In this document: positions 11,318 through 22,953 of the stretch, one piece after another
Position numbering within the stretch: position 1 is the stretch's first letter
Layout of the letters: every line of letters starts with the position of its first letter
Origin: Kwoniella bestiolae CBS 10118
Taxonomy: Eukaryota > Basidiomycota > Tremellomycetes > Tremellales > Cryptococcaceae
Direction: 5' to 3'
Length of the DNA stretch: 64,000 bases
Assembly (NCBI RefSeq): GCF_000512585.2
Contig: NC_089242.1
Location: 1,426,001-1,490,000, forward strand
The notes under the pieces: generated by a model
The model's input: the letters and a program-made list of their open reading frames with translations, nothing else
The model's database searches: none
What the model was told of the DNA's origin: nothing
Program-made: the position numbers and the translations under genes

Positions 11318-14300
11318 CTATTCGTCTGAATCAACGATCGAATTGGTTATACCAGTGTATCCCTTTTTCAGCGGTGAAGGTATCCGTGCTATACAACCCG
11401 ACCCATCAGCTTTATTCTGAAATGAGGGAACGACGAGGCAAGGTAGACTTACGAGCATATTTCAAGGATTGTTTTCTAGCTTGAGCGACATCGAGTACTG
11501 ATCATAATGATATCAGCCATTATCATGATCAACGCAATCTTAAGAAACTTCCTGATACTCACAAGCCTTTCTGACTGTACTTGGTTGACCTAAACCTAAT
11601 CCAGCTCCCTGTGCTGCAGCAAGAGATTTAGGTTCCATCGATTTTCTCCGCTAAGGGTTCCAGCAACAGCTTACATTAGCACACGTATGATTCCATCACA
11701 CCAACGATTTTACTTCGTGCGCAATTCCCTCAGGTGATCGCAAGAAGAGATTGGACCCCTCACTCACCTTCTGGAAAACATCCTCCTCACTAATATCAAC
11801 CTCAAACTCCCTCTCCTCCAACCTCTTTCCAAATTTCTTACATCCCATAACCCATTTAATACCCACAATGTGCAAGTTCGCTGCTTGTTCTTGTGCGTCA
11901 TAACCAGGCTCTCGCTCTTCAAGGTCCTGTAACTCTTGTAATTCCTGTTTCTGCTTTCTGTACCAAGACAGGGTAGAGGGTTTACCGGATTTGTAGATGA
12001 TATGTGTACACGTCTCGGTAGGTTTGACGAACACCTAAATATCTCACGAAGACGTTAGCGCCCATCCCATCATGGACTACCCGATTGGACTCGCTGTAAT
12101 ATGAGGAACGATCCCTTATGTATTTGATGGTGGACACGAGGTGTGATTATAGTAATGGTCATGGAACACATCAACTCACCCTCGCACCCAATCCTTTCAG
12201 AATATCAACAAACACCCTACTTGAATCCTCCCCATCATCCGTTCTAACATCTACGAACGCCCTAACTCCGGTCAAGCATTTCGACCCGTTCGTCGAGCAG
12301 AGCATTGCAGCGATGCTCTGATCACCCACACCATCACCGGCACCTTCGTCTGATGAAATAGACAAATCTCCAGGATGGACCGCAGACCTGGGTCTGTGGC
12401 CTGACGATATGATCCTAGAAGTGGAATTTGACGAGACAGAGGAAGAAAGGTTACTTGGTCTTTCACCCAACACCGTTGTTCTAGAGGTATCTTCAACGTA
12501 GATAGACGGAGTTGCGGCGATACTATGCCTCGGAGCGTTACTTTCAATTCTCTTCATCTTTAATTTACTCAGTGCATCACTCAGGCCAGCAAGGGATTTG
12601 GACGTTTCGCCAGTGAGACCCTCCCTCGTACTGCTAGTTAAACTTGTTTCAGACCGCAAAGGCGCAGAGACTGATCTGTTGGTATGTGGTTGAGTAAGAG
12701 TAATGGGGATGTCGATATCGTCTGAAGGGTTGGAGGAGGCCAGGGGAGTGATGATAGGGTTAGATACGATTCGCTGGGTGGGACGCGAGAGGGGGGCAGA
12801 TCCCAATCCCAGAGAAGAGGGATAAGAGGGTTTTCGGCGGAGGGGCGAAACCTCCTTGTCTTTCTCAATGGAAGGACCGGCAGGGGCAGCCTGAGCAGGC
12901 ACCATAGATGGACGTGTGGAAGGTCGTCGTTCAGGCAAGGAGCCGAGCCCGGTGAGAGGCTTCTTGACGGGGATGGTGGTAGGTTTAGGCATGGGGATCC
13001 GACTTGGTGGACCCATGTGGCCGAGGGTACGTGTTGATGTACTATTGCCCATAGGAAGAGACGAGGATGTGGTCTTGATGGATGACAATGCTCCTGTCGA
13101 TGGCATGTCCTCGATAAGTGGTGTTGGATCAGAGGTTGATGAATGTTGTGCTTGTGGATTATCTTGGCCTTTTGGTTTCCTTTGATCGTCATCCGAAGCT
13201 GGGGGTGGGAATCTAATTCTGCCAGTTCCACCGTGGATTAGAGCATCTTCAGAAATCTTACTCTCACTAGCGACCACCGAGATGGGTGTAGCCTGTTCAG
13301 CTCGTAACGAAGCAGTCGGAGCTTGCTGGAAAGGTGATATCCCTGCTTCTCCATTATTTGCTGGGTCCTTCTTCTTCACGAACATATCCAACGTCGATTG
13401 CGAATTCTTCTTGGCACTGACCACACCTGATAATCTACTAGACAATGGCGACGGCGGAACCACCCTCATACTAGGCGTCTGCAGTGTTTTTGGCATTCTG
13501 GAAAGCGTCGATGGAGGTGGTACGACGGGTGTTGTAGAGCCACTGAAATCTCTAGGAGGAGGGACGGAAAAGACTTTTCGAGGAGATGGAACTACGCTGG
13601 ATGTGGTCGAAGCGGTAGTGGGGTAGTGGGATGGTGTCGACGGAACAGGATTAGCGTCGAGTAATAGACCAGGTCCAGGTGTCTTCCGAAGAGAAGCTGG
13701 CATTCTTGATAGACGTCCATCCACTTTGTTGGGAGAGGTAGGGATAGCCCTAGGCGTCATAGGAATGTCGGTTGATGTTGACTGCCTCTCCTTCATTCTC
13801 GGCGGGGTAGGTGGTCTAGCGATGATATGTGATGGGAGCGAATCCGTTGGAGTGAAAGTGTCGTCCGCCTTTCTCAATATCTCCCTTGCGGGTGTGGGGA
13901 CCGTGAATGAGAATGAGTGAGTGGTGGAAGGTGTGGAAGGTTGTAATGATCTCAACGACTCGGTGGAAGACTGGTGTCCTATTGACTTAACTTTTTTCAC
14001 TAAACCTATACCGCCCCCGCTGCTCCGTGCACTTTGTTCCACTTTCAACATCTTCTTCACCATCTCATTTCCGTGTGTATCATCTTCAAGAACCTTTCTC
14101 TTGCCCTTTCCCCCATCTACGTCCCTTCTCTCCTCCAACGCGTTCATATTGAGATTATGTATACTTCTACTTTCCCTCAACGGTCCTCTACTCCTCAGAG
14201 CCTTGGCGGTTGTTGTAACGACTTTCGGTTTCCCCAGTACTGGTGCGGTAGTGCTGGTGGGATGCGTAGCGTTCTCGTCGTATACCGTAAAGCTGCTTTT

Positions 14301-14420
14301 GGTTTTGATAGTAGTAGACGCAGCACGCCTAGCCATAGACCTTGTATGAGGTACACCGGATACAGTCCTGATGGATTGTTGGGTCGATGAACTCTGTCGA
14401 CGGAGTCTGGGTGGGGTCAT
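11318..14420 (-). CDS. BRCT-domain protein, microcephalin-like
   Basis: Five exons (14420-12180, 12034-11768, 11650-11563, 11497-11453, 11388-11318) give 903 residues. The first ~700 residues are disordered, rich in Ser/Pro/Thr and basic residues, with many Ser/Thr-Pro sites. A single BRCT domain spans roughly 700-825: GVRAFVDVRTDDGEDSS, GLGARVFVKPTETCTHIIYK, and the conserved Trp block GIKWVMGCKKFGKRLEE. After it come an RRKSMEPKS segment and a basic tail. BRCT domains bind phosphopeptides in DNA-damage and cell-cycle proteins; the order (disordered arm, then C-terminal BRCT) resembles fungal microcephalin-like proteins, but the exact orthology is inference. The last acceptor could instead lie 21 nt upstream in the same frame, adding seven residues. 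Confidence 0.8.
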
Positions 14421-15542
14421 GATCTACCTATGACTGTATGCACGAATAGAACGGATCAGCCCTCGTCAATGAGTATCATTTGGATGATGATTGTACGGGA
14501 GACGGCGGTGGTGTGTGCAACTGAAGGGAATGATACTGGGCTAAACGACGGTCAGACTCACATTTGGTGGGATTGAGGAATAAACAAAAGAAATCAGTCG
14601 CGTGGATGTCGGGTTGTCATGAATGTGTACAATTGGCTGGGACTTTTGAATAGTATCGTATCGCTATATGGGAAAGTGAGAAACTGTATGAGTGGTCCGT
14701 AGTATCTAACGGTCTTTTCTGTGACTGTATAATGATGTATGAGGAATGCGGAATGAGCTATGAACATTGAAAGTTGGATGTTAGTAGAGTGTGTTGATCA
14801 ACAAACATAACATTGTTTGTACCTGTATGGTGGGTGATGTGAATTACATAATGATCGATACCAACATCGGAATGTGGCGTGGCAAAGTATATTTGACTTA
14901 CCCTGAACAACCATTCCATGTTGGCCATTGTTGGTACGGTTTGACGCAACGCATTACAATGCACAGCTGCAACCTCTCAGGGTTTGCGATACATTAGCTG
15001 AACCTCAGAGGTCCATTCAGCATGTAGATTGCCGTTCCAGCTATCGTGGAGCGAAGGACGAGGTACGTGCATTCAGTCCACGAGTATGAGCTGAGGTCAA
15101 AAATAGGATGGGGTGAACACGGTTCTCATTCTTGTGATGAGGCCCATTCGCTCCGAAGCGAATGTAGTCTTGATCATTGCAATCCAGATTATTAGTCTGG
15201 CCCACGACCGTGCGACCGTGCCCTCTACCACCCTTTATCATGCGATCGTTCTGGCAGGTTGAATCTGTCTGTGATATGTCATGTACAACGGAAGGAGAAC
15301 AAGTCAATCAGGGTCTGGACAATCGAGTCAAGCAGGCGATGACGTCGTGAATGATCCTTTGTTGACGGTCGCGAGTCTTCTCTGCAGTGTAAAGGATCGA
15401 TACCTGTCAGCCAAGCTGGAATGAAGGCGCTTGAGCTGCAGCAGCTGTTCATGGATCACATATATATACCTGAAGTACACTCCTCTCACCGATCTTCATT
15501 CCCCAACATCGACATCCTATCAAACATTCACGTTCATCTGAA
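14421..15542. other. Intergenic, no gene seen
   Basis: This 1.1-kb stretch contains only short unsupported ORFs. It must carry the promoter of the BRCT gene on its left side and that of the small gene at 15543 on its right. Confidence 0.5.
15461..15468 (+). promoter_or_regulatory. TATA box of small gene at 15543
   Basis: An uninterrupted tatatata lies about 80 nt before the ATG. That spacing matches the TATA-to-ATG distances of other genes here and suggests the small ORF is really transcribed. Confidence 0.4.
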
Positions 15543-15827
15543 ATGGTCGGCGCAAACGATATGTCATTCACGGGTGGATCGAACTGCGATGGTACATACG
15601 ATAGCGAAGATGATGAAGAGAAGCAACCATTATCAACCACCGCATCTTCCCTTGAAAAGACACAGATCACCGATCATCCCATCAGTGTTGCCGAATCCGG
15701 CTCCGCGAATTTTCCCGCTAGGACTGAGCAAACGGCGACCCTAGTTTCTGACGCCGAACAATCGGATACGATCTGCCATGAGCAACACAGTCACAGGGAG
15801 TCATCGACCGTCAGAGCTGGAAAGTAA
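15543..15827 (+). CDS. Orphan small protein a (94 residues)
   Basis: Single-exon ORF with its own TATA-like promoter. The product is acidic, hydrophilic and without membrane segments or signal peptide. Residues 12-18 read GSNCDGT, nearly the same as GSNRDGS at residues 11-17 of the gene at 20355 and at the same distance from the start. An acidic DSEDDEE run follows, then a Ser/Thr-rich region. I do not recognise a family. The shared motif is what argues against a chance ORF. A downstream exon cannot be excluded because GTAACG at 15825 could be a weak donor. Confidence 0.4.
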   Translation: MVGANDMSFTGGSNCDGTYDSEDDEEKQPLSTTASSLEKTQITDHPISVAESGSANFPARTEQTATLVSDAEQSDTICHEQHSHRESSTVRAGK

Positions 15828-17325
15828 CGGTAGCCATCTTCCAAACAAGCAAGGTTTCATTCCGGTGAGTGGAAGTCCTATGAAAACATTGATATGGCTG
15901 ATCGACAGCAGGCAGCTCCCCTTAAACGTTGTTGGGGCTATTGGAGATCCACTTACAGTATCATTGAGTAGAACAGGAAGGGAATGAGGAGGAATGAAAG
16001 AGCTGAGAATGCAGCCGTTATATAACTTGCATGTTTATGTTTCTTCATCTCGCGCTAATTGTTTCAAGAGCGATAACTTCCCCATCATTCTCTTGAGACG
16101 CCTTGTCACTGAGGTGGAATGGTCAGGTGGCGACAGATGTCAGTCACAACTGTGACATCGCCCCACGGAGGCGCGGCGGCCTTTTCCTCGTCAGCGAGGT
16201 AAACTTTGTCAACGAGTGATCTCCGGTCACTTCCGTACTTTTGAGCTATCCGATGTAGCATGAGTTACAGCATACATGCAGGCTGAGCTAATCACATCTT
16301 GGGCCAGTCAATTCAGCTTCGCGCGTGCCTTCGTTTGTACTGTTGTCTTGAGCACGTGTATGTTCGAGTTCACGCCTGCTTGTCATCCTACTCGCAGTTG
16401 TTCCTGTGGTCGAGGGGTGGGGCTGTGCTCAGGGGCTCCTGGACATACCCCTCCTTTGCTGCCAGTGTCGCCACTGCACATGAAGGTTTGATACAGTTCG
16501 TGACAGCGTCATCGATTCGTGTTTCACTGTACTTTGCCACGATGGTGGTACGATAGCGTACGCTTGAATCTTTAACCAAGCAAAGACGGAAGCACTAGTC
16601 GTGAAAACAAGGCAAGCAGGAGTCCTAGCTGAGTTTGCGTGTACGAGGACCGGACGCAAGAGGATTGATAAGAGCTCGCCTGCGAAGAGATCCAGGACTA
16701 GGCTAAACTCGAAAGATACATAAAACCGTAGATTGCAGACGTAAAGTACCATATATTCCTCATCGAATCAAGTCTGATATCCCCGGTACTTTCCATATAC
16801 CAAATAGGTTGGCTCGTGCTACCCTCATTTTAATCAACACTTATGATCGGAAGGGTCTCATGGTTCTAAGTTGGAGTAGCCTACTGACAGGCTGGGCTGA
16901 CGTAGGCGCGTTTTAGGTTACCTAAAGCTTCATGAAGTCTTGAGTGGATCACTCGAAAGGATACTCCTAGCTGTTGTGGACGATGCGTCCTCTCATGCAG
17001 AGACATTGTACGGTCGTTCGCGCTATGGCGCTCAACGTCAAGGAACGAGATGTTACACGCTGAAGTGGTGGGCGTGACGTCAGCGTTTGCAGTCGCCTCA
17101 AAAATGTAACCCTTTGACCAGAGGGTTGCTTGAATGGAAACACTTCCTTTGGCGAGGAGCAGACGCATATGTGGTCTCTTTTCTTTGCTGCATATTGGAT
17201 AACTATAAAAGATCACAAACATCTCAATCCTTCTCCTTCTTTGGTTCTCACTTACTCCCAGGCAAATTGAACCATACAGAATAAGCTGACCAGACGCACT
17301 ACATTGACCCTAAACACCGAAGACA
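15828..17325. other. Intergenic, no gene seen
   Basis: 1.5 kb with only short overlapping ORFs on both strands, none with splice sites or recognisable domains. The right end carries the TATA element of the next small gene. Confidence 0.5.
17204..17210 (+). promoter_or_regulatory. TATA box of small gene at 17326
   Basis: The sequence tataaaa lies about 120 nt before the ATG and is followed by a pyrimidine-rich leader. Confidence 0.4.
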
Positions 17326-17652
17326 ATGTCAGAAACATCAGCGAATTCTGCCGTCGGTGAGGTACAACCCAGCATCGATGAACACGGAAACGAGTCCTAC
17401 ACGATTCACACAACAAATGCGGATGGCACAAGGCAAGAAGAGGAACCTGACTTTCCCTCTGAGAACTCCACTTATTACGCAGATCAACGCGCGCCTAAAA
17501 TCGAGCCGCTGACAGGCAATGCCAGTAGGTCTCCTGTCTCCAAGTGTGGCTTCAGTACCTGCGAAAGAAAAACTGATGTTCGGGTAGCTTCAGAAGCAGA
17601 GGAAACGCCATCTGATCCATCCTCCTTACCAATGATTCAGATTATGGAATAG
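17326..17652 (+). CDS. Orphan small protein b (108 residues)
   Basis: Single-exon ORF preceded by a TATA box and a CT-rich leader, as in the other small genes of this stretch. The protein is acidic and Ser/Thr/Glu-rich. Its N-terminal part contains EHGNESYTIHTTNADGT, in which the G-to-DG spacing (12) equals that of the RDG...DG motif in protein c. A CGFSTCER motif near residue 75 could be a small metal or disulfide site. No family recognised; membership of the local family is weaker than for a, c and e. Confidence 0.4.
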   Translation: MSETSANSAVGEVQPSIDEHGNESYTIHTTNADGTRQEEEPDFPSENSTYYADQRAPKIEPLTGNASRSPVSKCGFSTCERKTDVRVASEAEETPSDPSSLPMIQIME

Positions 17653-18522
17653 AGCATGTAGGGAGTGGAGGAATGACTTATTCATCGTGAGTACAGCTTC
17701 CTGCGATACATGCTGCCGCTGATGTACCCACGAAGAAAGATCTCTGACGTGGAATACCGTATGATACTCGTTGTACCTGATGAGGACTACGAACGACCTT
17801 TGTGTATCCACTCTTGTGCTTGCAAGTGATGGCATGGGATGGCGTGACGTACAGACATATATGAGCGCTAGCTCTGTGGCCCGCCGCTTAAGACTACATA
17901 CCCGATGTGCTTGACGTTATGACTGCCTCCATTCTCTCACTCATGATGCTGCAGGCTGTTTGGGGGGAGGCTCACCCACCGATTCACGAACAGCACTGAG
18001 ACGTACATCTAACTTATCAGATTCACGACTGCGCCTCCGTTCAACATTCGGAACAATCCTAAGGAGAGGTTGAGGGTCGTCATGAGTATACAGGTACCAT
18101 GCGATCGCAAATGTCACATCACAGCCATCCTTTCTTGAGGAGCAGCGAGTTGTAGAGACCTTTGTTCTTCCGTCCTTTGAAGTCAATTTTTGCAGTGCAG
18201 AGGAATGTCCCTTGTTTCAGCATTTCCTTTCAGCTGGAGAGCTAGACAAGTAAATCCGACCAAGGTTATTTTCTTTGATGGGCACGGTCGACATATTCGC
18301 AGGTCCAGGCCTAAATGGCGGTGACGTAATGATTATTCTCCACAGCCTTGCTTGAATGGAGACAGCCTTCTTCGATCTCGTTTCACCTGAGCTACATGCA
18401 GCGAGCACAATGTCAGAAATAGCATAAAAAGCTACTCTCCAGTCCAACTCTTTCGCAGTTTGTCGGCCCTCAATTCTCAAATATCCGACCTCAACTTGTG
18501 CCAAAAGCTGAGCACTAACATC
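17653..18522. other. Intergenic, no gene seen
   Basis: 870 bp between two small genes. A minus-strand ORF at 18217-18624 overlaps the start of the next gene and has no supporting features. Confidence 0.45.
18423..18430 (+). promoter_or_regulatory. TATA-like element of small gene at 18523
   Basis: The sequence cataaaaa lies about 100 nt before the ATG at 18523 and supports that start over the upstream in-frame ATG at 18460. Confidence 0.35.
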
Positions 18523-18891
18523 ATGTCGCAACCAACGTTGAGGAAATATAAAGGGCCCGATTCCCGTGATGGTACTTCCTTTGGGTTGACCCACCGCAAG
18601 GCGAAAGATGGAACATGGTATCAAACACTATGCTCCAAAGGACATGGCATTGGTCATGATGCGCAAGAATATGACCCAAGGAGAGATCCTGCTGGTAAGA
18701 TGACCGTTGTCATCCCATTCGAAGCGACTGATATGGAGGAGCGCAGCGTGGATCCCTCCAATCCCAATGCACCATACAGTGTGGACTATTACATCAGACG
18801 GGCCGGTGGCCATTGGAATCCACGAGCGATCAGAGCTCCTTCCTCCGCTGAGCCACCAGCGGCATCTACCGATAATTCAGCCTATCCCTAG
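18523..18891 (+). CDS. Orphan small protein c (122 residues)
   Basis: I start it at 18523 (MSQPTLRKYKGP) rather than at the in-frame ATG at 18460, because the TATA-like element sits 100 nt upstream of 18523 and the paralog at 20355 aligns from there. The N-terminus has RDG at 15-17, Thr23, DG at 29-30 and CS at 37-38, a pattern repeated in the protein at 20355 with DG and CS at the same residue numbers. The rest is mixed charged and aromatic (KDGTWYQT, SVDYYIRRAGGHWNPR) and looks folded. GTAAGA at about 18695 could be a cryptic donor. The next small gene starts only 27 nt after the stop. Function unknown. Confidence 0.45.
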   Translation: MSQPTLRKYKGPDSRDGTSFGLTHRKAKDGTWYQTLCSKGHGIGHDAQEYDPRRDPAGKMTVVIPFEATDMEERSVDPSNPNAPYSVDYYIRRAGGHWNPRAIRAPSSAEPPAASTDNSAYP

Positions 18892-18918
18892 GACACTCTT
18901 CCGGAAACATCTAGAATT

Positions 18919-19236
18919 ATGTCTGATAATGACGAAGCTGCTATCGTACAAGAAGAACCGATCATTACATCTATTGAAACCCATCGTTCTTCAACTATGC
19001 AGGTTGGCGTTGCCATTGTTGTCTCTGACTTCACGGATCCCGATCTTACCATCGACACGATCATAAAAGGCAAATGGCCAATGACCGATGGACCCGGGCC
19101 CGGAGAGCTTTATGCGCAAGGTAAGTGTATCAAGTCTTGCAGTCCAAGTAAAGTGATCTCATTGATTTCCGCTGTAGCTCCGTCTGGAAGTCAGTGGGAA
19201 GGGCGATGGTTTAGCCTTTCCAGTGAACGATCTTAG
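18919..19236 (+). CDS. Orphan small protein d, spliced (86 residues)
   Basis: Exons 18919-19120 and 19178-19236 are joined by a 57-nt intron with GTAAGT, a branch-like cattgat and GCTGTAG, all typical of this genome; splicing keeps the frame and ends in TAG. The protein has an acidic N-terminus, a short hydrophobic strand (VGVAIVVSDF) and an aromatic tail (SGSQWEGRWFSLS). It lacks the RDG/DG/CS motif of its neighbours. Its start is 27 nt after the stop of gene c, so a shared transcript or an unseen splice between the two is possible. Confidence 0.45.
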   Translation: MSDNDEAAIVQEEPIITSIETHRSSTMQVGVAIVVSDFTDPDLTIDTIIKGKWPMTDGPGPGELYAQGKCIKSCSPSKVISLISAVAPSGSQWEGRWFSLSSERS

Positions 19237-20354
19237 GCAGAGTGATGGCTTCCTGAAAATGATGTTTCTGGAGTCGACAGTGTGATACAAACGACGTGCG
19301 GACAGACATAAATGCGATCTCTCACTATTTGTAGCTGCCTGATGAGAGATGGATGAGTGGGACATGCACCTGGTTGTGATGAAGTTATGTTCGTTCGCCA
19401 TATAGAGGCTACATAGCTTGTAGTCAGGCTGACTTTCCATTGATGCATTGGCGAGATTTAGGGCAGTCACCTGTTCAACAATTGCTTGCATTCTATGTGC
19501 GATCAATCATATCCTGAGCTTCCAGGCACCTCAAGTACTTTCCCCCTCACTTTCGACGTGGTAGATTTCGTAAGTCCTTCACGATTGTCCCATTGGGAGA
19601 GCATTGCGTCATCATGCCTTGTACGTATCCACTGCGCCTCCCACTTGCGGCCATCCTCAGACAACCATCTTCACCCAAAAGCTGCCATCTAGTCTATTTT
19701 TCCTTGCACAAGCGCATCAATATTTACGAAGCCTTCTAATCGGGATAATCGAAGACCCGGCCTGTTTGAGCACTATTTTGATTCGTGACCTTGTGCTTTA
19801 TACAGCGAGAAAAATGACCTCAACCTCGCATTGTGTATCACATTTCCTGACGAACAACAGATAAGATATCACGATTGATTTGGTCATTCGAAGCCCTTCT
19901 CATGCCCCTGGATGTCCAAGCCTTCAACAATGGTACTTTAGTTCACCATCACGTACTGTAAATGAACCTCTTGCCTGGTCCAGACTATTCTTACGTAGAG
20001 ACGATCTTCGCGCAGTGTCGCCAGCTCTGCGAATGACGTGCAACGGATGAGACCTCCATCGATGAGCTGTGACCTGTTACAAATCAACGCCTCGTAAGCT
20101 GACGCTGACGCTCACCTAGGTTGGCCTTCCATGGCCCGCTCAAATCGGAACTGTCGTCGCATTGTCAAGAGCGGGTGTAGTATTGGTATGTACATAGTAG
20201 ATCCCGTTTGTGTTGCTTTCAAGTCTTCATAGATCAAAACCTTCTGTCTCAATCACTATAACCCGTAAGCGGTCCTACAGGATCAGTCACATCTTTTCCA
20301 ATCCAAATTGACTACAGCGACCTCGAAACCCTTTTTTGAAGCTCAGACTCTACA
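19237..20354. other. Intergenic, no gene seen
   Basis: 1.1 kb without a supported gene. Short plus-strand ORFs at 19486 and 19604 overlap each other in different frames and have no domain or splice evidence. Confidence 0.45.
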
Positions 20355-20828
20355 ATGCCTGAGCTACTCGAGGACACATACTACGGCTCCAACAGGGATG
20401 GCTCAGTATGGCATAGAACGGAAACAAGAAGAGCCACAGATGGGCGTCTGGTGGCCAATTCTTGCTCGGGCGTTCAGATTACAGGTCAGGGGAATGTAAC
20501 AAATTTCGGAATAATCTCATCCGGTCAAGGGCACAAGAAGGAGATTGGTAGCACAAGTACTGGATCGGCCGCCTCTAACAGTGCAAGCACCATCCGAGGG
20601 AGGTTCCTCACAGACGAGGAATATTTGACTCCGTCTTCGAGCGAAGAGAGACGAGTTGTGAAATATCAAGCTCCAAGCTCAACGAGGCGCCAAGTCGAGC
20701 ACATCCCGCCCCAGAATCGTTCTGACCATTCAGCTGGGTCATCGGAGTCAAGAGAAAACCTGATTGAACACTCCACTACAACGGATACTGCCAAGGGTGC
20801 AAATTCACGAGGCCCAGGGCTCTCTTGA
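20355..20828 (+). CDS. Orphan small protein e (157 residues)
   Basis: Single-exon ORF. The N-terminus contains GSNRDGS (11-17), Thr22, DG (29-30) and CS (37-38), matching protein c in spacing and protein a in the first block. It is followed by a Gly/Asn/Ile segment (GVQITGQGNVTNFGII) and a disordered Ser/Arg/Gln-rich C-terminal half. No signal peptide, membrane segment or known family. It is the longest member of the proposed local family. Confidence 0.45.
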   Translation: MPELLEDTYYGSNRDGSVWHRTETRRATDGRLVANSCSGVQITGQGNVTNFGIISSGQGHKKEIGSTSTGSAASNSASTIRGRFLTDEEYLTPSSSEERRVVKYQAPSSTRRQVEHIPPQNRSDHSAGSSESRENLIEHSTTTDTAKGANSRGPGLS

Positions 20829-21598
20829 GTGACTGTGGGCAAATGAATGGGGAAGGGCAGCGAAGAAGATTAAACCTGTATTGAGTGAATAAACACCCAC
20901 GAGGTATATAACCATATACTGTAAAGTTAGTTTATTCCCCGCCTTGCTCTGACATTCTCAATACTTCGAAATTAGTATGTGGTTCATGCATCCAAATTTG
21001 AGTATTCATGTTTTTAGCACGCATTAAAGCAAATCTGAAGTTTTGCGGTGGCCTCAGTCACTCAAAAAAGCCTTGATTGTGAACACGGCTTTGGGGATGG
21101 TAGTCGTATCGTCTATGAGGGCTGCAGAGTTCGAGCCCTCAAGTGTGAAATTGTCCACAAAGACAATCAAGACAGTGCGCAAGCAAACAAGGCAACTGAG
21201 ATTCTTAGGCCACGCGATTAGGACCGAAGATCTGTTGGCTCCACAAATGGATGAAGGGCGAACGAGAGCTGAATGTTCTGCAATGATCAGAGCAGAGATC
21301 CTACGTGTAAGTCCGATCGCCCATGCCCGTAGATATAGTTTACCATTGGTTCCCACATGTAATAAGTCAGGAATGTCATGCTCCATAAACGTCTTGCGAA
21401 GTCAACGGTAACTTAGATCATAGGCGGAAAGACTATTCCAAGCGACTCGATTAACGGGATCGTTGATATAAATGGCATACTCCATATACTCTTAGGTCAT
21501 TTCATGACTACATATACAACTTCTTCTTTATTCCTTCTGTTCACTGATCTACTGAACTTTCCATTATAGTCGATCAATTTTGTCGCTTCAAGATGACT
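20829..21598. other. Intergenic, no supported gene
   Basis: 770 bp. Both strands are open for over 330 nt around 21043-21411, but neither reading has splice sites, a clear domain or a usual promoter, so I do not call a gene. The right part is the 3' flank of the next minus-strand gene. Confidence 0.4.
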
Positions 21599-22953
21599 CT
21601 ACTCTCCTTGCTTAGCAGCTTGTGCACCGGAAGCAGCGTTGGAACCTTGTATGATAACACTTGTGCCTTTTGCTGCGGATACAGCAGTCGATCCGAGATT
21701 GGCACCGGTTTGGCCGACATCTGGAATACAGATAGTATGGGGATCAGTACATCGGTCACATGGGGGATGCTGCCTGTGAGTAGTCAATAACGTAACTTAC
21801 CTTGAGCAACCCCCTCAGCCTCTTTACCGAAATTATGCTCCACAGCTCTGTGCGCAGATTGGCTAACAGCAGATCCAACGGTAGTAGCAGCCCCCGCGAT
21901 ACCCATAGCAGCAATCGTAACTTGTTCCCAGCCTTCTTCTGCCAATTTCCTGAATTGTCCTTTATCCTCTTCTTTGACTGGTTCAGAAGATTTCGCTATG
22001 CTATCTGGTAATTTGTCGCCAACCGATTTGGCAGTGTCGTGGACGTATGATCCGATTGTGTTGGCTCCTGATTCGACGGAACCGGCGAGTCTGGAGGAAG
22101 CGTCATTGATTGCATTGGCTCGTTCTTTGGTGATTTCAGATGGTGGGGCAGGATGTTCGGGATTGGTTCGAGCAACGTGACTACAACGAAGGTGTAAAGT
22201 CAGCTCAAACCGGTTCGAGCCCAATCTTAGTACAAATGAGAAATTGCTCCAAGCAAATATCTTAGAGTGGGAAAGCACGATAAACTCATTCAGCACTCTG
22301 AGACTCACCGATCGGTATAAGCTCCTAATCGTTCAGCCAAAGCTTGTCCAGCAGAAGTTACAGCTCCAGCGATAGTTTCACCCCACTTTTGAGTATGTTT
22401 GGCAGCACCTCCAGTTTCGTACTCGTCATCGACGAACAATGTGGTCTCGTTCCACACTTTGTTGGACTTAAGAGCTTCTTCGAGTTTGCGAGCGAGGGAT
22501 TCGGTAGCATCCCATTCGCCTTGGTTAGCGCTGTGACGAACATACATGTCAGCCGCTCCCTGCCATTCATGATCATCGATATTGACGCTATAGCATTAGA
22601 AATTTCCGGGAGTGTAGAGCTGAGATAGGATTATAGGTAAAAAGCTAGACTACTGACCTATCTTTGACACGAAGCTTGACTTGTCCCACGGGCTCTCCCC
22701 CATCAGCAGGGACAGGCGCGAAGATATAACTCGGGTGTTGATCTTTCGCTTGGACCTTCTGCACGGGACTATTAGGGAGCAGAGGGAAAGATGATCCTCC
22801 TACAGTCAAAGTGAGGGTGGATGAAGGGTGGGTAGGTGGATTGGCAGGGATGACGGTGAGGTTGAGTTCGCCGGTGGAGAGCGGTAGTGGTTCGGAAGTA
22901 GGGGTGGGGAGGTGGTAGGCTGTGACGTTTGGGATGGTGACGAGGGTTGTCAT
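21599..22953 (-). CDS. Senescence/spartin-like domain protein
   Basis: Four exons (22953-22658, 22587-22309, 22180-21801, 21720-21599) give 358 residues. The N-terminal third is a beta-rich domain (NVTAYHLPTP, STLTLTVGG) that binds no obvious cofactor. The C-terminal half is Ala/Gly/Ser-rich amphipathic helix with repeated small residues (VTIAAMGIAGAATTVGSAV, GANLGSTAVSAAKGTS), the pattern of the senescence domain found in spartin and plant senescence proteins, which associate with lipid droplets or membranes. All three introns have canonical sites and keep phase. The domain call is from overall pattern and order, so it is moderately secure. Confidence 0.7.

Noticed and set aside
21117..21140. 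Seven-base hairpin with gttcga in the loop, like a tRNA T-arm
   Set aside because: The stem is too long for a T-arm, and no matching D-arm, anticodon arm or acceptor stem is found around it.
21043..21411. Facing ORFs on both strands (122 and 110 codons)
   Set aside because: Neither has splice sites, a promoter element or a recognisable protein pattern; mutual openness is a base-composition effect.
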